Below, one piece after another: positions 1 through 12,190 of a stretch of DNA of 64,000 nucleotides. Positions within the stretch are counted from its first letter, which is position 1, and each line of letters starts with the position of its first letter. Both the position numbers and the translations under genes were made by a program. The notes beneath the pieces are model-generated. The model was given only the letters and a program-made list of their open reading frames with translations, had not been told where the DNA came from and ran no database searches. The stretch is from the NCBI GenBank assembly GCA_029207755.1, contig JARCOQ010000002.1:114710375-114774374 (forward strand), written 5' to 3'. The DNA comes from Chamaea fasciata. Its lineage: Eukaryota > Chordata > Aves > Passeriformes > Sylviidae.

Positions 1-67
1 TCTTGGTGTCTGTTCCGTGTGTGGAGAAGGGAATGGAGCTGGGAAGGGGCTGGAAAACAAACCCTGG

Positions 68-580
68 TGATGCCTTGGGAAGGCTGACCTGGAACAGAGG
101 CTGGACAGAGCTGGAGAATAAAGTAGATATTTATTAAAAGACCTTTAAGGACACACCTTGGGCAGGACAAGAGCCTGGCCAGGGCTGCACCCAAGGTGGA
201 CCCAAAATGGGCACAAAATGGACACAAAATGGGCACAAAATGGTCACAAAATGGTCACAAAATGGTCACAAAATGGACAAAGGGTCACGAGGTCTCACAC
301 TTTTATCAGTTTTGGTCCATTTGCACGTTGGGGTTGAATTGTCCAGTCCCAGCTGCAGGTGATGCAGTCCCATCCTTCTTGTTTCCTCCCCTCAGCCCAC
401 CCTTGTTTGTGCTTTGGGGCCTGAACACTTGTCCCAGCTGTCCTTGGTGTGCAGCAGGAGAAGGATTTGTTTTGTGTCCCTGCTGTGTGCAGAGCTGAGT
501 GACGCTGACTGTGAGCTCAGAGCTGCACCCCTGGGCACCACAGAACCTGAAATACACCAAAGATAAAACTTCAGGCATCA
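68..580 (-). mobile_element. LTR family 1, copy 1 (solo LTR, reverse)
   Basis: The 513-bp element is bounded by TGATGCC and GGCATCA, giving TG...CA ends with short inverted repeats. It is homologous along its whole length, in reverse, to 25619-26074. The reverse strand carries a TATA-like TGATAAAAGTG and an AATAAA signal. It is flanked on both sides by CR1 sequence, so it inserted into a CR1. The flanks CTGG and GTGG fit a 4-bp target duplication with one mismatch. At 205-280 an 11-bp unit (CACAAAATGGT-like) is repeated about seven times. Confidence 0.8.
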
Positions 581-789
581 GTGGGATGAGCAGCCGAGGG
601 AGCTGGGAATGGGGCTCAGCCTGGAGAAAAGGAGGCTCAGGGGGGACCTCAGTGCTCCCCACAATTCCTGACAGGAGGGGCAGGGAGCGGCTCTGCTGGC
701 GGGGAACAGGGACAGGAGAAGACACGGGATGGGGGCAGAAACACACAGGATGGGGACACAGGGACAGGGACACTTGGGGATGAGAACAA

Positions 790-790
<1 letters not shown>
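581..790 (+). mobile_element. CR1 LINE fragment (with 1-67, split by an LTR)
   Basis: GAGGGAGCTGGGAATGGGGC and GGAGGCTCAGGGGGGACCTC are typical of the CR1 3' region in sense orientation. Positions 1-67 (GGAGCTGGGAAGGGGCTGG) are the part upstream of the LTR insertion. Confidence 0.7.

Positions 791-846
<56 letters not shown>
791..846. repeat. (ATT)n microsatellite
   Basis: About 18 near-perfect ATT units start right after the CR1 fragment. They grade into an AT-rich low-complexity tract that continues to about 1130. Confidence 0.95.
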
Positions 847-847
<1 letters not shown>

Positions 848-1136
848 TACATAATATTACTATCAACACTTTTTAATGATTACATAATAGTTATTATATT
901 TTATATTATAAATTTATTTAATTTATAATAAAATATTATTATAATCAATAATACTAAATACGTAGTAATAATTATAGTATGATGTGTAATATATATATCA
1001 TTTTATCTATTACTTACAGAAGTATAATTATTTAATAACAATTTGTTAATTATAAGTTAAATGTAATTAACTTATATATTATTATATCTATTAAATTATA
1101 ATTAACTGGTGTTTGCATTATTTTTTATTAAGTATT

Positions 1137-1490
1137 GACAGGGACCCCACATGGACGTGTGCACTGGTGGGGACACTGACCCACATCAGGAGGAACAGCC
1201 CAGGGACTCGTGGATGGGGACAGAGCCCCACTGGTGGTGGCAGGGGACACAGGGACAGGACAGATGGATGCCAACATCCCAGCCAGGCAGGGCATGGGTG
1301 GCTTTGGATGCCATGAGGGTTTTGGGGACACAGAAGCCACGGTGCCACCCCGGTGCAGCACCAGGAGCCTGTGCCCATCCCACGGGGCCTTTGTCACCAA
1401 CTGGTGTCACCTGCTCATGGCAGAGCCCCAAAAACCCCAGAGGGGCTCTTGTGGGTCCCCACTGAGGGTCCCTGTGGGGCTCTGGGACAC
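1137..1490. other. GC-rich stretch without stop codons in several frames
   Basis: GC-rich, GGGACA/CACAGG-rich sequence lies between the AT-rich block and a CR1. Long overlapping open frames on both strands follow from composition. No splice sites or known domain were recognised, so it is not called as a gene. Confidence 0.4.
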
Positions 1491-1715
1491 TCAGATTGCA
1501 CCAGGGGAGGCTCAGGGTGGAGATGGGGCAAGGAAATTTCCCTGGCACAGTGCTCAGGCCTTGGGATGAGCTGCCCAGGGAGGTTTGGAGTCACTGTGTG
1601 TGGGAGTGTTCAGGAGGAGTCTGGAGGTGGCCCTTGGGGACAGGGGTTGGCTGATGCTGGTGGCACTGGGGTGGCACTGGGTGATCCTCAGGGGCTCTTC
1701 CCACCCTGGTGATCC
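1491..1715 (+). mobile_element. CR1 LINE 3' fragment
   Basis: TTGCACCAGGGGAGGCTCAG to GGTGATCCTCAGGGGCTCTT is nearly the same as 14030-14235 and 46260-46430 and follows the CR1 3' region in sense orientation. Confidence 0.8.
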
Positions 1716-1885
1716 CACGGAATCAAAGCAAAAGGCACCTGCACATCCACCAAACCTTCAGGGGGCCCCAACTCACAATTCATCTGCTCCCAGACTCGGC
1801 ACCCTGAGGGCTGTGAGGAGTCTCCAGGATGGTCCCTCCCATCCAAAGGTCAGGTTCCTACAAAGCCAAAGGGATGAGGTGGAGC

Positions 1886-2010
1886 TCAGGTGAGCTTTGG
1901 AGTGACAGTCTGGAGGTGGCCCTTGGGGACAGGGGTTGGGCTGATGCTGGTGGCACTGGGTGATCCTGGAGGGCTCTTCCAGCCTTGACAGTTCTGGGAT
2001 TCTGCCAATA
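1886..2010 (+). mobile_element. CR1 LINE 3' fragment
   Basis: TCTGGAGGTGGCCCTTGGGG to CTTCCAGCCTTGACAGTTCT reaches the CR1 3' end. It is a second, shorter copy 170 bp after the previous one. Confidence 0.75.
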
Positions 2011-4104
2011 TTGGTGGGAATTCTGTGTGCAGGAGAGAACAGTTTTCCCCTGATGGAGGGGCTGCAAAGACGGAAGATCTGCTGTGTGATTGTTTTATTC
2101 CACCTGTTCTTGGCCTTCGAATTCCTTTGCTTGCATCACTTGAGCCGCCCCAGTGACGCCACCAGGAGTTACACAGACACCAAATGAAGGTCCCTGACCC
2201 AGAGTTTACAAATTGTGAATGAGACAAAGCCCTCCAGGGGCAGGATGACTCTGGATGGTGGACAGAATGATAAAAAGGGAACACGAGGAGTTGGTATTTG
2301 CTGCACTGGAGAGGTTATCCCATAAAACAAGAGGAAAATCAAGTTTATTTGGTTTATTCTGGATAGGAGTACAGCGTTCTCTCAGGTTAGTCTGATGTTC
2401 CTGGTTGAAAAGTCGAAATTGTTTATGGAGTATTTGTAGAAAAAGACATTTTTAAAAAAAAAAAATACGTGAAGGGAAAAGTATTTCCTCCCCTTTTTCC
2501 TGCTCAGTTATATTCAATGTTAAATATATTGTGCAAGGTGGAGGAGACAGACTGCTGCAAACAGTTGACATTTACAACAGCAACTTTATTAATTCTGTGA
2601 AGAGTTGCTTGTTAAAATTCTCTTAGCGGAGAAAAGGAAAGATGATGATTTTTTTTCTTCAGTGGTCTTTCCATTTTTAGATGCTTAACTCCTCCGTGCC
2701 ACAGCTGAAGGGTTTCAATGCCGTTCTTAAATCTTAACGCTGAAATCTTCAGTCTAAGATCTCTCCCTAGGCCGGACTGCTGAGGCTTCAGATCTGCCAC
2801 GGCTTCAGTCATTTCCATTCATAATTTGGGTGACAAAATTTAAAGTTTCCTTATCAAAAACTCCTCTTTGTCGGGAGAATCCACAAGGCTGGGAAAAGGT
2901 GGGTTTCAAACTCAAAGCGTGGTGATTCAAAGCGTGGCCTCGGATAATCAGATGCAAATCATTAAATTTAGAGAGAGTGGCTGAATATCAGTTCTCATGA
3001 GAGGTTCTGGAAGTTTGAGTGAGCGATCCAAGGTGTGTTAAAAATAAAATTTCCTGTTGTAACAAAGGAGGTGAGGACTGGCACTGAAATTTATAGAAAA
3101 ACGCCTAAAAATGTGCTAAAAATGTCAAGGTAATCCTTGCAGTTCTACTCAACACTGGGAGGGTTTAACTGGAGTTCTTGGCCCAGTTTTCAGCACGAGG
3201 CTTCAAAAAGTGTGGATTTGCTGGGCACGGTACAAAGCAGGGAGAGGGAACGGTTCAGGGTGTAGGAAACAGGGTTCCTTACGTGGGGAGAGTGGGAGAG
3301 CGAAGAATTAGTTGCGTTTCTTTCATCAAAAGAACACAAGAACAGTGTAAAGGAACTCAAGGCATGGTACGGGAGGAAAATAAATGAGCCTTTCCCCGTT
3401 TTCAGTGGGAATGGGCCAACATTTCAACCCAGAAACGCGGATGCCGGAATTTCGCCTTTAAATTTTGTTAGAAAAAAGGAAATTTGCTGAAGTGAGCGGT
3501 TGTTTCTCCATCATGGTGAGCTTTTCTGGGGAGGGCAGAGGATCCTTCCAGCCCTCTGCGGCTGTGGTGTAAAATTGTGTCAGAACCGACTCGATTTTGG
3601 AGTGGGATTTTCAGTTTTCTCCATGCAGCTGGGGCTCATTTTGCCATAGATGCAAATCCACGGGAGATGCTGCAGCCATGGATTTTTTTTTTTGCTTCAC
3701 ACAAATGTGAATAACTGCTGATTTTTCTTTTCTTCCACGTATTCATTCCTTTTATTAATTTGTTTCTCAGCAGTTTTGCATGTCGGTGTCTGTAATTTCC
3801 CATTTAAGCCATTCCTCCACATTTTTTCTCCTTCTCCAGCCAAAGGAATTCTTTGCTGCATAATCCCCAACCCTTGATGAAACCTCCCTTTTTTCATTTT
3901 AAATAAAGTACCACCTCACAACACCCGTTTTTTAAGAAATGTAGTGGCAAAGCTGAATGAGAAAGTTCCTTTTCTAAGCCTGTATTTTCCTTTTGCTTTA
4001 CAGCTGAGTAACGCACACAAAAGATAGGTGAAGGAGGGCCCAGAGATCTGCCAGGTGGTTCAGAAATTAATTTCTGATCTCAGTTATTACTCCTTGAACA
4101 TGTA

Positions 4105-4256
4105 TTCCCCTTTGTCCTGTCTCTCCATCCCTTGGAAATTGTCTCTCTCCACTTTTCTTGTTGGATCCTTCAGGCCCTGCAAGGCCACCCTGAGCTCAGC
4201 CCAAAGCTTCTCCTGTCCAGGCTGAACAATCCCAATTTTTTCAGCCTTTCCTAAAC
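4105..4256 (-). mobile_element. CR1 LINE fragment
   Basis: Reverse-oriented CR1 with CTTCAGGCCCTGCAAGGCCA and CTTCTCCTGTCCAGGCTGAA, shared with the copies near 7.8, 18.9 and 52.0 kb. Confidence 0.75.
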
Positions 4257-6794
4257 CTAAAAATGGTTTCTAGTGATACAGAATTAGAGTTTGACACGCT
4301 TCTAGTCTGTATTTGGTGAGGTAATGCAAGGATCAAAGACTTTTTTTTTTCTTTTATGCTCTTTGGGATCTCCAAGTTTCATCCTCTGCTACGTGCAGAT
4401 GTCATGGAACAGAAAAAGTGTCGAGATGCCAAAATCCAAGATAAATTCACCTTCCAACCCAAGCCTTCTGTGGTGACCCATCCCTCGCCTCTCAGGATAA
4501 GAATGATTTGTACATATTTTATTTGTACTGTATTTGATTGGTTTGGGGCATATTTTAACCTCTCGGAAGTAGGAGCTTCCAGCTTTTCTTCCTTGTGAAG
4601 AATTTAAATCAACAACGTCACCTGGGGACTTTTGGGCCTTTTTTTTTTGGTTTTTTTTTGCCCACCCTGACAAAGGAAATCCCCTGTTTGGGGCTTTTGA
4701 GCATCAGCTGTGTTTTGTGTGAGCCTGTGGTTAAAATCCACATTTTGCTGGCTGTTTCCTGGAGCCTGCCGAGGATGCTGCGGCCAGCAGAAGAAACGAC
4801 TTCCTCGTTTTGAAATCCACTCTTAATCACCCATGAAATGAACTATTGGGAGCCTGCCTCGGAGCTGGCACAGCCCAGCAGCAGAGGGGGGTGGTTTTCA
4901 AAATATTTAGCAACGTATTTTGGAAACAGAACTTTTCTGTCCCTTGGTTCAGATGCTTTCGGAGCGTCGGCTCCCGCGTGAGAAAAGCGCCGTGGGGGCT
5001 TCGACACTGAATTTAGAAGCCTTGTGGTTTCTCTTGGCGTTGGGGTGAAGCTCTGGTGCAGTTTTTGTGTTTTCATTATCAGATCCGTGAACACCAGAGC
5101 CAGCTGAGCTCAGCTATTGTGTTTATTGCCTCCTTTAATTCGCCGTGAGGAAAGCGATAAATTCTTTTTCTGGGTCGTTATCTCTTAAAACGGGGGGAGA
5201 AAAGAACCAACCCAACTGGAGGATGATCTGTTCTTTCTTCAGGAGGAAATTTATTCAGGGGTGTTGGTTGTAATGTTCACTTCATGTGTTTTCAGGGAAA
5301 AATGGCAAATTGATTCCTCCTCTTTGAGAACAGCAGCTTTTCTCAATCTCTCTTTCCTTTGAAAAATTATGTATATGGCAGACATCCCATCAGATCCAAC
5401 AGCACCTTCAAAAACCCTAAAATTTAATTAATATATATTTTTAAATATATTTTTATTTATTAAAAATATTTTAAAAATTATTTTTAAAAACAATATTCTA
5501 AATAAATAATATTCTAAAAAGAATATTCTTTACTTGCCAAACAAACGATTTCAAGTGATAGCTGCGATTTTAGAGCTCAGTTCCCATTTCCTAAGAATTT
5601 TATTTGAAAACCGGCTCCCACTGAAACACTTTGGAACAAAAAAAATACCTTTTTTTCCTCCAAAGTTTGCGTTTAACTTTTCCTTAATCTCTTACATTAT
5701 AATTTACATTATTCATGTTATAAATTTCTCATTGTTCCACCTCTACTTTTATTCTTAGAGAAGGATTAAAAACCTGATATTTTGTCTGTGGGAGTTTTTT
5801 GATTAAATTCTGGGTTTATTGACATGGGAGGAACGGGGTGTTTTGATTGCTTTTGCAAAGCAAAACGTTAATAATTTTTTTTTTCCCCCGAAGATTTCAC
5901 GTATCACCATTCTTAAGGGAAAAAAAAGCCACGCAAGCGAAATAATTGTGCTTTACCTGCCAATTTCGGAAGCCACAGTTGGGAAAAATTAGGAAGATTT
6001 GATTAAATTCCAACTCATGTGTCCAGTAACCACCTTCGTGATGATGTTTGTACCATACATGTCCCCAAAATCAGAATGTGCACCAGCATTTAGAACTTTG
6101 AAAACCTTCTGAGTCAGTTTCTCAATTAAATGGTGAGAGATGAGAATTTGGAAATTGAGGCTCAGGTGCTTTTCACCAAGGAAGGCTGAGGTAACGGAGA
6201 AATACGCCTGAAATTTTGGTTAATTAAAATTAAATTAATTTATTTGCATTAAATATATTTTTTCAGAAAGGGGGTTGAACGTGAGAAATGTCAGTGTGAA
6301 AACTTGCTCTTGTTTTAGTGTAGGAAAAGTTGTGTGTGCCTTCGGAAAGAGGAGAATAATTAAAATTAATTTTCTGTTAGGATTGGATTTAAGAAAACTG
6401 GGAATTTGCTGCAGCCTTTTGTTTGCATGAGTCACCAGAACGGGAATTTTGAGCACAATGGATGTTGCAGGCAGAAAATAAAAGAAATTAAAGCAAATTG
6501 TGGGGGAAAACAATCAAAGGTTTTAGAGGGTTCTCCAAAGTATAAATTACTAAATTTTAAGGAAAGATGAAACTTTTAATTATCATAAGATAAATGAAAA
6601 AATGGTAATTGAAATAAGGGAATTAATTGTTATTACTAATTTTTTTTTTGGTCTTTCACAGTTCCTTTACTGTGGAATTTTTTTTTTTTGATGTTGAACT
6701 GCTTTAATTTTTCCCACTTCGCAAGGTTCTGGGAAGGATCCTGCCAGGGCGCCTCACACAATTCTTGTTTGTGCTCGTTTAGTTATTAAAATTA

Positions 6795-7000
6795 TAAACT
6801 AAAATTAGAAATTAAAAAATTAGAATTTTTTTTAAAAAATTAGAAATCAAAAAATTAAAATTAGAAATTAAAAAATTAAAATTAAAAATTAGAAATTAAA
6901 AAATTAAAAATTAGAAATTTAAAAATTAAAATTAAAAATTAGAAATTAAAAAATTAAAAATTAGAAATTAGAAAATAAAAAAATTAAAAATTAGAAATTA
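6795..7000. repeat. AT-rich minisatellite
   Basis: Imperfect tandem units of about 21 bp built from TTAGAAATTAAAAAATTAAA-like blocks. It lies in HLCS intron DNA. Confidence 0.85.
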
Positions 7001-7492
7001 GAACGATTTGCCCCGTTTTAATTTCGTGATAAATCCAGTGCCTTTTGTTCTCCATTAACCCCGTTGGAGTGGCTGTTTGGGAATAACTTCATCGCTTCTC
7101 TGGTCAAACACGGCAACTGTTTAACACCCTGTGTGATTTAAGGCAGGAAATGAAGTGATGTCTTGGTAAATGGCAGCGAAATTGTCATAAGGAAATGTAA
7201 TCACCCAGAAACTGGCCAGAATATCGCATTCAAATCGCTGCGTGTGCACAAAGTTCTCACTTGGCTTTTTTTATCTCAGAGGGGAGCGAAGGATTATTGT
7301 ATGAATTCACCTCCACCATGGATGGTTTTGGAGATCCTCGTGTTTGTGATGCCTCACACTGTGAATTAGTGAATCCAGTGCCGGATTAAAATGGATTTGC
7401 CGTTTTGCAGAAATGGTTCTTGCTCTGCTGCACGGGCTGTTTGTTCTGAGGTTTTCCTCTGAAAGGGATCAAATCTGAGCATTCTTAAAATA

Positions 7493-8245
7493 TCACAGAA
7501 TCATGCAATGGCTTGGGCTGGGAGGGACCTTAAAAATCTTCCAGTTCCAACGTGCAGCCATGGGCAGGGACACCTTCCACTGTCCCCAGTGTCCAACCTG
7601 GCCTTGGGCGCTGCCAGGGATCCAGGGGCAGCCACAGCAAATCTGGGAATTCCAGCCCAGCCCTTCCCCACCCTCCCAGGGAAGGATTTTTTCCCAACAT
7701 CCCACCTAAACTTGTCAGCATGAAGCCTTTCCCTGGGTCCTGTCCCTCCGTGCCTTGGGAATTGTCTCTCTCCAGGTTCCCTGGGGCTCCTTCAGGCCCT
7801 GCAAGGCCACCCTGAGCTCAGCCCAAAGCTTCTCCTGTCCAGGCTGAACAATCCCAGCTGTGCCAGCCTTTCCTCCCAGCAGAGCTGCTCCATCCCTCTG
7901 CTCATCCTGGAGCCTCCTCTGGGCTCTCTCCAGCAGCTCCACGTCCTCCCTGTGCTGGGGCAGCTCTGCAGGTGGGCTCTCACCTGAGCAGGGCACAGGG
8001 ACACAATCCCTCCGTCACTGTGGGGTTCAGGGCTGGGGCAGGTCCAGCTCTCATCCCCCAAATCCTTCTCCCAGGGCTGCTCCATCTGCTCATCCCAGGC
8101 TGGACTGATCCCAGGGGTTGCCCCATCCCAGAATCAGCACCTCACACTTGGTTTCGTGGAACATTTTGAGGTTCACAGAGCCCAGTCCCAAGCCTGGGAC
8201 CCCACTGAGCTGGGCTGAAATGGCTGCTCCAAGTGGCGTCAGCAC
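7493..8245 (-). mobile_element. CR1 LINE, long 3' copy
   Basis: Starts with the reverse CR1 tail (TATCACAGAATCATGCAATGG) and runs about 750 bp through the CR1 3' region to CATTTTGAGGTTCACAGAGC. It is the longest CR1 copy in the window. The open frames in it are short and out of register, so it is not coding. Confidence 0.85.
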
Positions 8246-10129
8246 AGCCTGCAGTGCTCAGGATGTTCCCAATTCTCCCTGCATCCGTGGTTTTTCTTTT
8301 CCCCCAGACAAGAAGGGCTGGATCTGGCTTTGATCAATATGTTTATAATTTTTATCCTAGCCTGAAGATTCTGCTCTTACCGTGTTATGATAAATATATT
8401 TCACTGCATTCTGGTAAATCTTCTGTCTCTTAAATCTTGGCACTGGAGTTCTGTTTCCAGACGAAACCTGTTTCATTCCCATTTATCCCATGTTCACTTT
8501 TGGCTTCAGGTAGCTTTTTCAAGTCAAGAAAGGTTATGAATTGAAAAGATGACTTACTGGATGGGGAAAAAATGAAACAAATTGTTCAAAACAGGACAAG
8601 TTTTTGCTTTTCAAATTAGGAGTTGAAACAAACTCCTAAACTCTCCGCACATCTCCCCTGGAAACGCCCTCCTTTACTGTAACTTTGTGGTCTTGATGAT
8701 ATTCACAGAGAAGCTGATTTACTGAATAAAGAAGTTCTTTAAGCTTGCAGTTTTGGAACATGACCAGTGTGTCTGAACCCAGGTTTCAAATTTTACTGGC
8801 ATTTTGTTGGCAAACTAATTTTTTGGAGTCCTTTCTTGTTTGGGTACGTTTCCTGACACCTCTGCCTGTATGGTACTGTGTTTGAAAATTCTCTTCTCCT
8901 TTTCTCTTTTTCAAGAGGAAAAGCCTATGAACACAGGCAAAGGGCTAATTATAAGATACCAGGTATAAAAACAGAGAGGCAAGAAACTTACCAGCTGAAA
9001 AATACAGTGAGCAGGGGAGAAAATTAAAAAAAAAAAATGAGGATTTCACGGCAGAGTTCTGTGCAGCAGGCCCTGGTTGTCAAAGCAATTCCACCAGCAA
9101 AGCATGAACCATTCCCAAGCCGTAACGCCGTCATTTAAATCAAGCATGAGCACATGGGTGGTAAAAAAGACGTGATTTAGTCTTCCCTTCTCTCCCCTGG
9201 CATCTTCTGCCGTTGCTTCCCCTTTGCCAAGAGCAGCTTTCATTTATGGAGAGCTTTGAGGCGGCTGAAAAACAGCTCAGGTGGCTTTGCCCTGCTCCAT
9301 CCTGCGTTTCCCCTGAAAATGACTTGTTATTATTGCCCTGCTCGAGGATTTACTCGCCCAGCCGCAAGGATCTGTGAGCTCCCGACCCACGTCATTCATC
9401 CAGGAGAACGTTCCTTGCTGGAAATGTCGTGTCTAGTTCAGGACAATCTTCTTTTTGTGGCGTTCCTTGAGGTAACAAGGAACCAGCTGTGCGAGGTTGC
9501 AGTGCTTTTTCAGCTTTCCCCGTGGCTGGGATATTGTAATCCCTTTAATGCTTTTTTTTTTTTTTTTTCTCACTGGTGCAGGACTTTGGTGTATCCAAGG
9601 AGTTCAAGGAGAATTTGACATGAAATAAGCCCTTTCTGTGCTAACTTTGCTGTGGGGAAACTTCACCAGAAAGCGAAAGGAGCGATGAATTTTTTGCGTT
9701 AGAACAGAAGAGTGCATTCATGTCACACGGGGGTATTCTGGTAAATGGTTGGGTTTTTATTTTTTTTTTTCTTGCTGGATTTAGTTTTAAGTGAGATTTC
9801 TGTCATTTAAATCAGCCTGAGGTGGATTAACAGCTGAGGTGTTCTCCTTGTCTCACCGGGGGGAGGTTCAATCTTCTGGGAGCACCTGGTTGTGTATGAA
9901 ATGCCTCATGGAAAGCGGGAGAAATGTGAATATTTGGGCTTGTAAGAGAGCGTGCAAATGGCTTTAGGATCCTGCCTGGGAGATGGCATTCCAGTGAACA
10001 CCACTGGGGCTAAATCACTGATTGAATAGCTACAATGTCTAATTTCTGACTGGTTTCGACCAAACCCAAATGTCTGCTGGAAACACCAGAGATGCCGAGT
10101 TTCTGGACCTTTTCTGGAGTCAAGAATCA

Positions 10130-10250
10130 CTCAGAATCCCTGAAGGTCTCTAGTCCAACCTCCTTCTTTTAAGCAGGGTCAACAGTGAGTTCTGACCAGC
10201 TTGCTCAGGGCTTTTTCTAGTCACATCTGGGAAAACTCCCCATCTTATTC
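10130..10250 (-). mobile_element. Old CR1 fragment
   Basis: CCTGAAGGTCTCTAGTCCAA and TTAAGCAGGGTCAACAGTGA follow the reverse CR1 3' region but are strongly diverged. Confidence 0.5.
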
Positions 10251-10748
10251 CAGTGTTCAGTTATCCCCAGAGTTCAGCGTTATTCCCAAACGGGACGGAT
10301 GTGTGTGCCGTTTCCTCCTGGATTCCCTCCTTCCCTTCACCTCTTATTAAAGATATTAAGATATTAAATAGGACAAGTCCTGCACAAACCCCTGAGGATC
10401 TGCAGTCGTGTCCAGCCCACAGCTGGAGTACAAACCCGTGTTTTCAATCCCAAAATCCAGTTTCTGCTCAATGGCTTGGCTTGGATACAGGGATGCTTGA
10501 AAGAAGAGCTCGGGGATGTTCTCCCTCTTCATCTGGGACTGCCCTGACGTCCTTGACCGTGGGGACGGGAGACCTGGCTGTGCCCTCAGCACTCTCGGCT
10601 CCCTCCCATCCGCTCTCACCGACTTGACTGAGCCAAGATTTCTCAAGAGATTTATGAGATCAGTTCTTTTCTACTCTTGGTGTTTCCTCTTCTCCCTGAA
10701 CTCTGTGTAAAGTCCCGGAGCGTGAAGGTTCTGGCTTCTCTTTTTCCT

Positions 10749-11282
10749 TGCCCAGGTCGGGATTAACACACGTGAAATGTAGATTTCGTCTTCGGACTCG
10801 GATGTTTATTATGTCTTATCTATTTACAGACTCACGAGCCGTGAGCTCTAACTAGCAAGTTAGAGAAACAAGGTAAAATGGAGACGTTCTCTATCTCTTT
10901 CCAAGGTTATTTAAGTGCTAATTACCCAGTAATGAGGTGACACCTATATAATTTATATTTCTGACCCAGTAATGACCACCCAAGGCCCCCAATGCAGACC
11001 TTTTTCACCCAATTACAGAAAACCACCCAAACCCGTGAAGAAGAAGGAAGAAGGACTTAGACAATGCCCAAAGTCCTCCATCTCGACTCACACACATTAC
11101 TATATACCAAATTCTTAAATCTGAGTTTTTCACCCCGTGAGATCACACAATGCCATTCAAACCACACACCCACAACCCCAGTGCTGTCACTCAATCTCGG
11201 GAGCCTGTTCCAAGGCCTCAAGTCAAAGGTGGTGCTCGCTTGAGGGTCAGCACCTTTTAGCACAGAAAGCCTGAAATTCTCA
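10749..11282 (+). mobile_element. LTR family 2, copy 1
   Basis: About 534 bp, starting TGCCCAGGTCGGGATTAACA and ending AAGCCTGAAATTCTCA, giving TG...CA ends. It shares its whole length with 22484-23002 and, in reverse, with 60216-60751. No target duplication was seen. The long length and the shared ends at scattered sites support an LTR. The family name is not recognised. Confidence 0.65.
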
Positions 11283-11967
11283 GCCTCCAGGATTCCAGCA
11301 CCGGAGGACTTTGTTGGTGAAGACCTGGGCAAAAAAAGAATTCCTTGTGTAACTCAGCCTTAGGTGTATCCACTGTGTTTTAGCCTCAGTCAGCTGAGAG
11401 CCCACATTTTCCTTCTTTTTTTTCTTTTTTTAATCACATTCCAGTAGAAGTTCTTCTTGTCACTTTTCTTCTGTAGAAAGAACATTCTTTTCTTCTGTTC
11501 TGTTGTCATTTCTTGCTGGTAGAGATTGTTGCCAGTCTCCACCATATTTCTATTCTCTGGAGCTTTATATTCTCTGGACAATATTTCTGCGTTTCTCCTT
11601 TGTAGTGTCCCTCCTTGCTTCCGTCTTTTTTGTAATTTTTTTAACACTCTTGGACTCCCTTTTTAGCCAAGGCAGACTCTGTTCGCATCCTTATCTTCCT
11701 CAGGATTGCAACAGGGTTATTTTGTGGGAGGGAGAGTTTGGAAAGAGCAGATCTTTGGAGCTCCTTTGCCCTTCAGAGATGCCACCCATAAGATCCCACT
11801 TAGCAGGTGCCTGAATAAACTGAATCCAGGGTTTGTTCGTCCTCAAGGCTTTCCCACATTTCCTGATTTGGTGGCTTTTACCAGACTCCCAGCGTGGTGT
11901 CACTCACAGCAACTTCTGCTTTGGGGTCAATACCAATGAACAAATGAACATTTGTTTGATGTTTGAT

Positions 11968-12190
11968 AGATTCATAGAATGGTTTGGGTTGGAAGGGACA
12001 TCAAAGATTGTCCAATTCCACCCCCTGCCATGGACACGGACACCTTCCACTATCCCAGATTGCTCCAGCCTGGCCTTGGACCCTTCCAGGGATCCAGGGG
12101 CAGCCAGAGCTTCTCTGGGAATTCTTTCCAGAGCCTCCCCACCCTCACAAGGAAGGATTTTTTCCCAGTGTCTAATCCAAACCTACTCTC
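11968..12190 (-). mobile_element. CR1 LINE 3' fragment
   Basis: TTCATAGAATGGTTTGGGTT then GGAAGGGACATCAAAGATTG is the reverse complement of the CR1 3' tail and end. Confidence 0.85.

Noticed and set aside
306..869. Open frame with a long Asn run on the - strand
   Set aside because: The Asn run is the (ATT)n microsatellite and the rest is CR1 and LTR sequence.
1118..1712. Several overlapping open frames on both strands
   Set aside because: GC-rich composition and CR1 sequence lower stop frequency. There are no domains, splice sites or consistent frame.
9256..9618. A 120-codon open frame considered as a missing HLCS exon
   Set aside because: The peptide does not resemble HLCS. The expected upstream exon should end in a partial Gly codon before a donor, which is not seen here.
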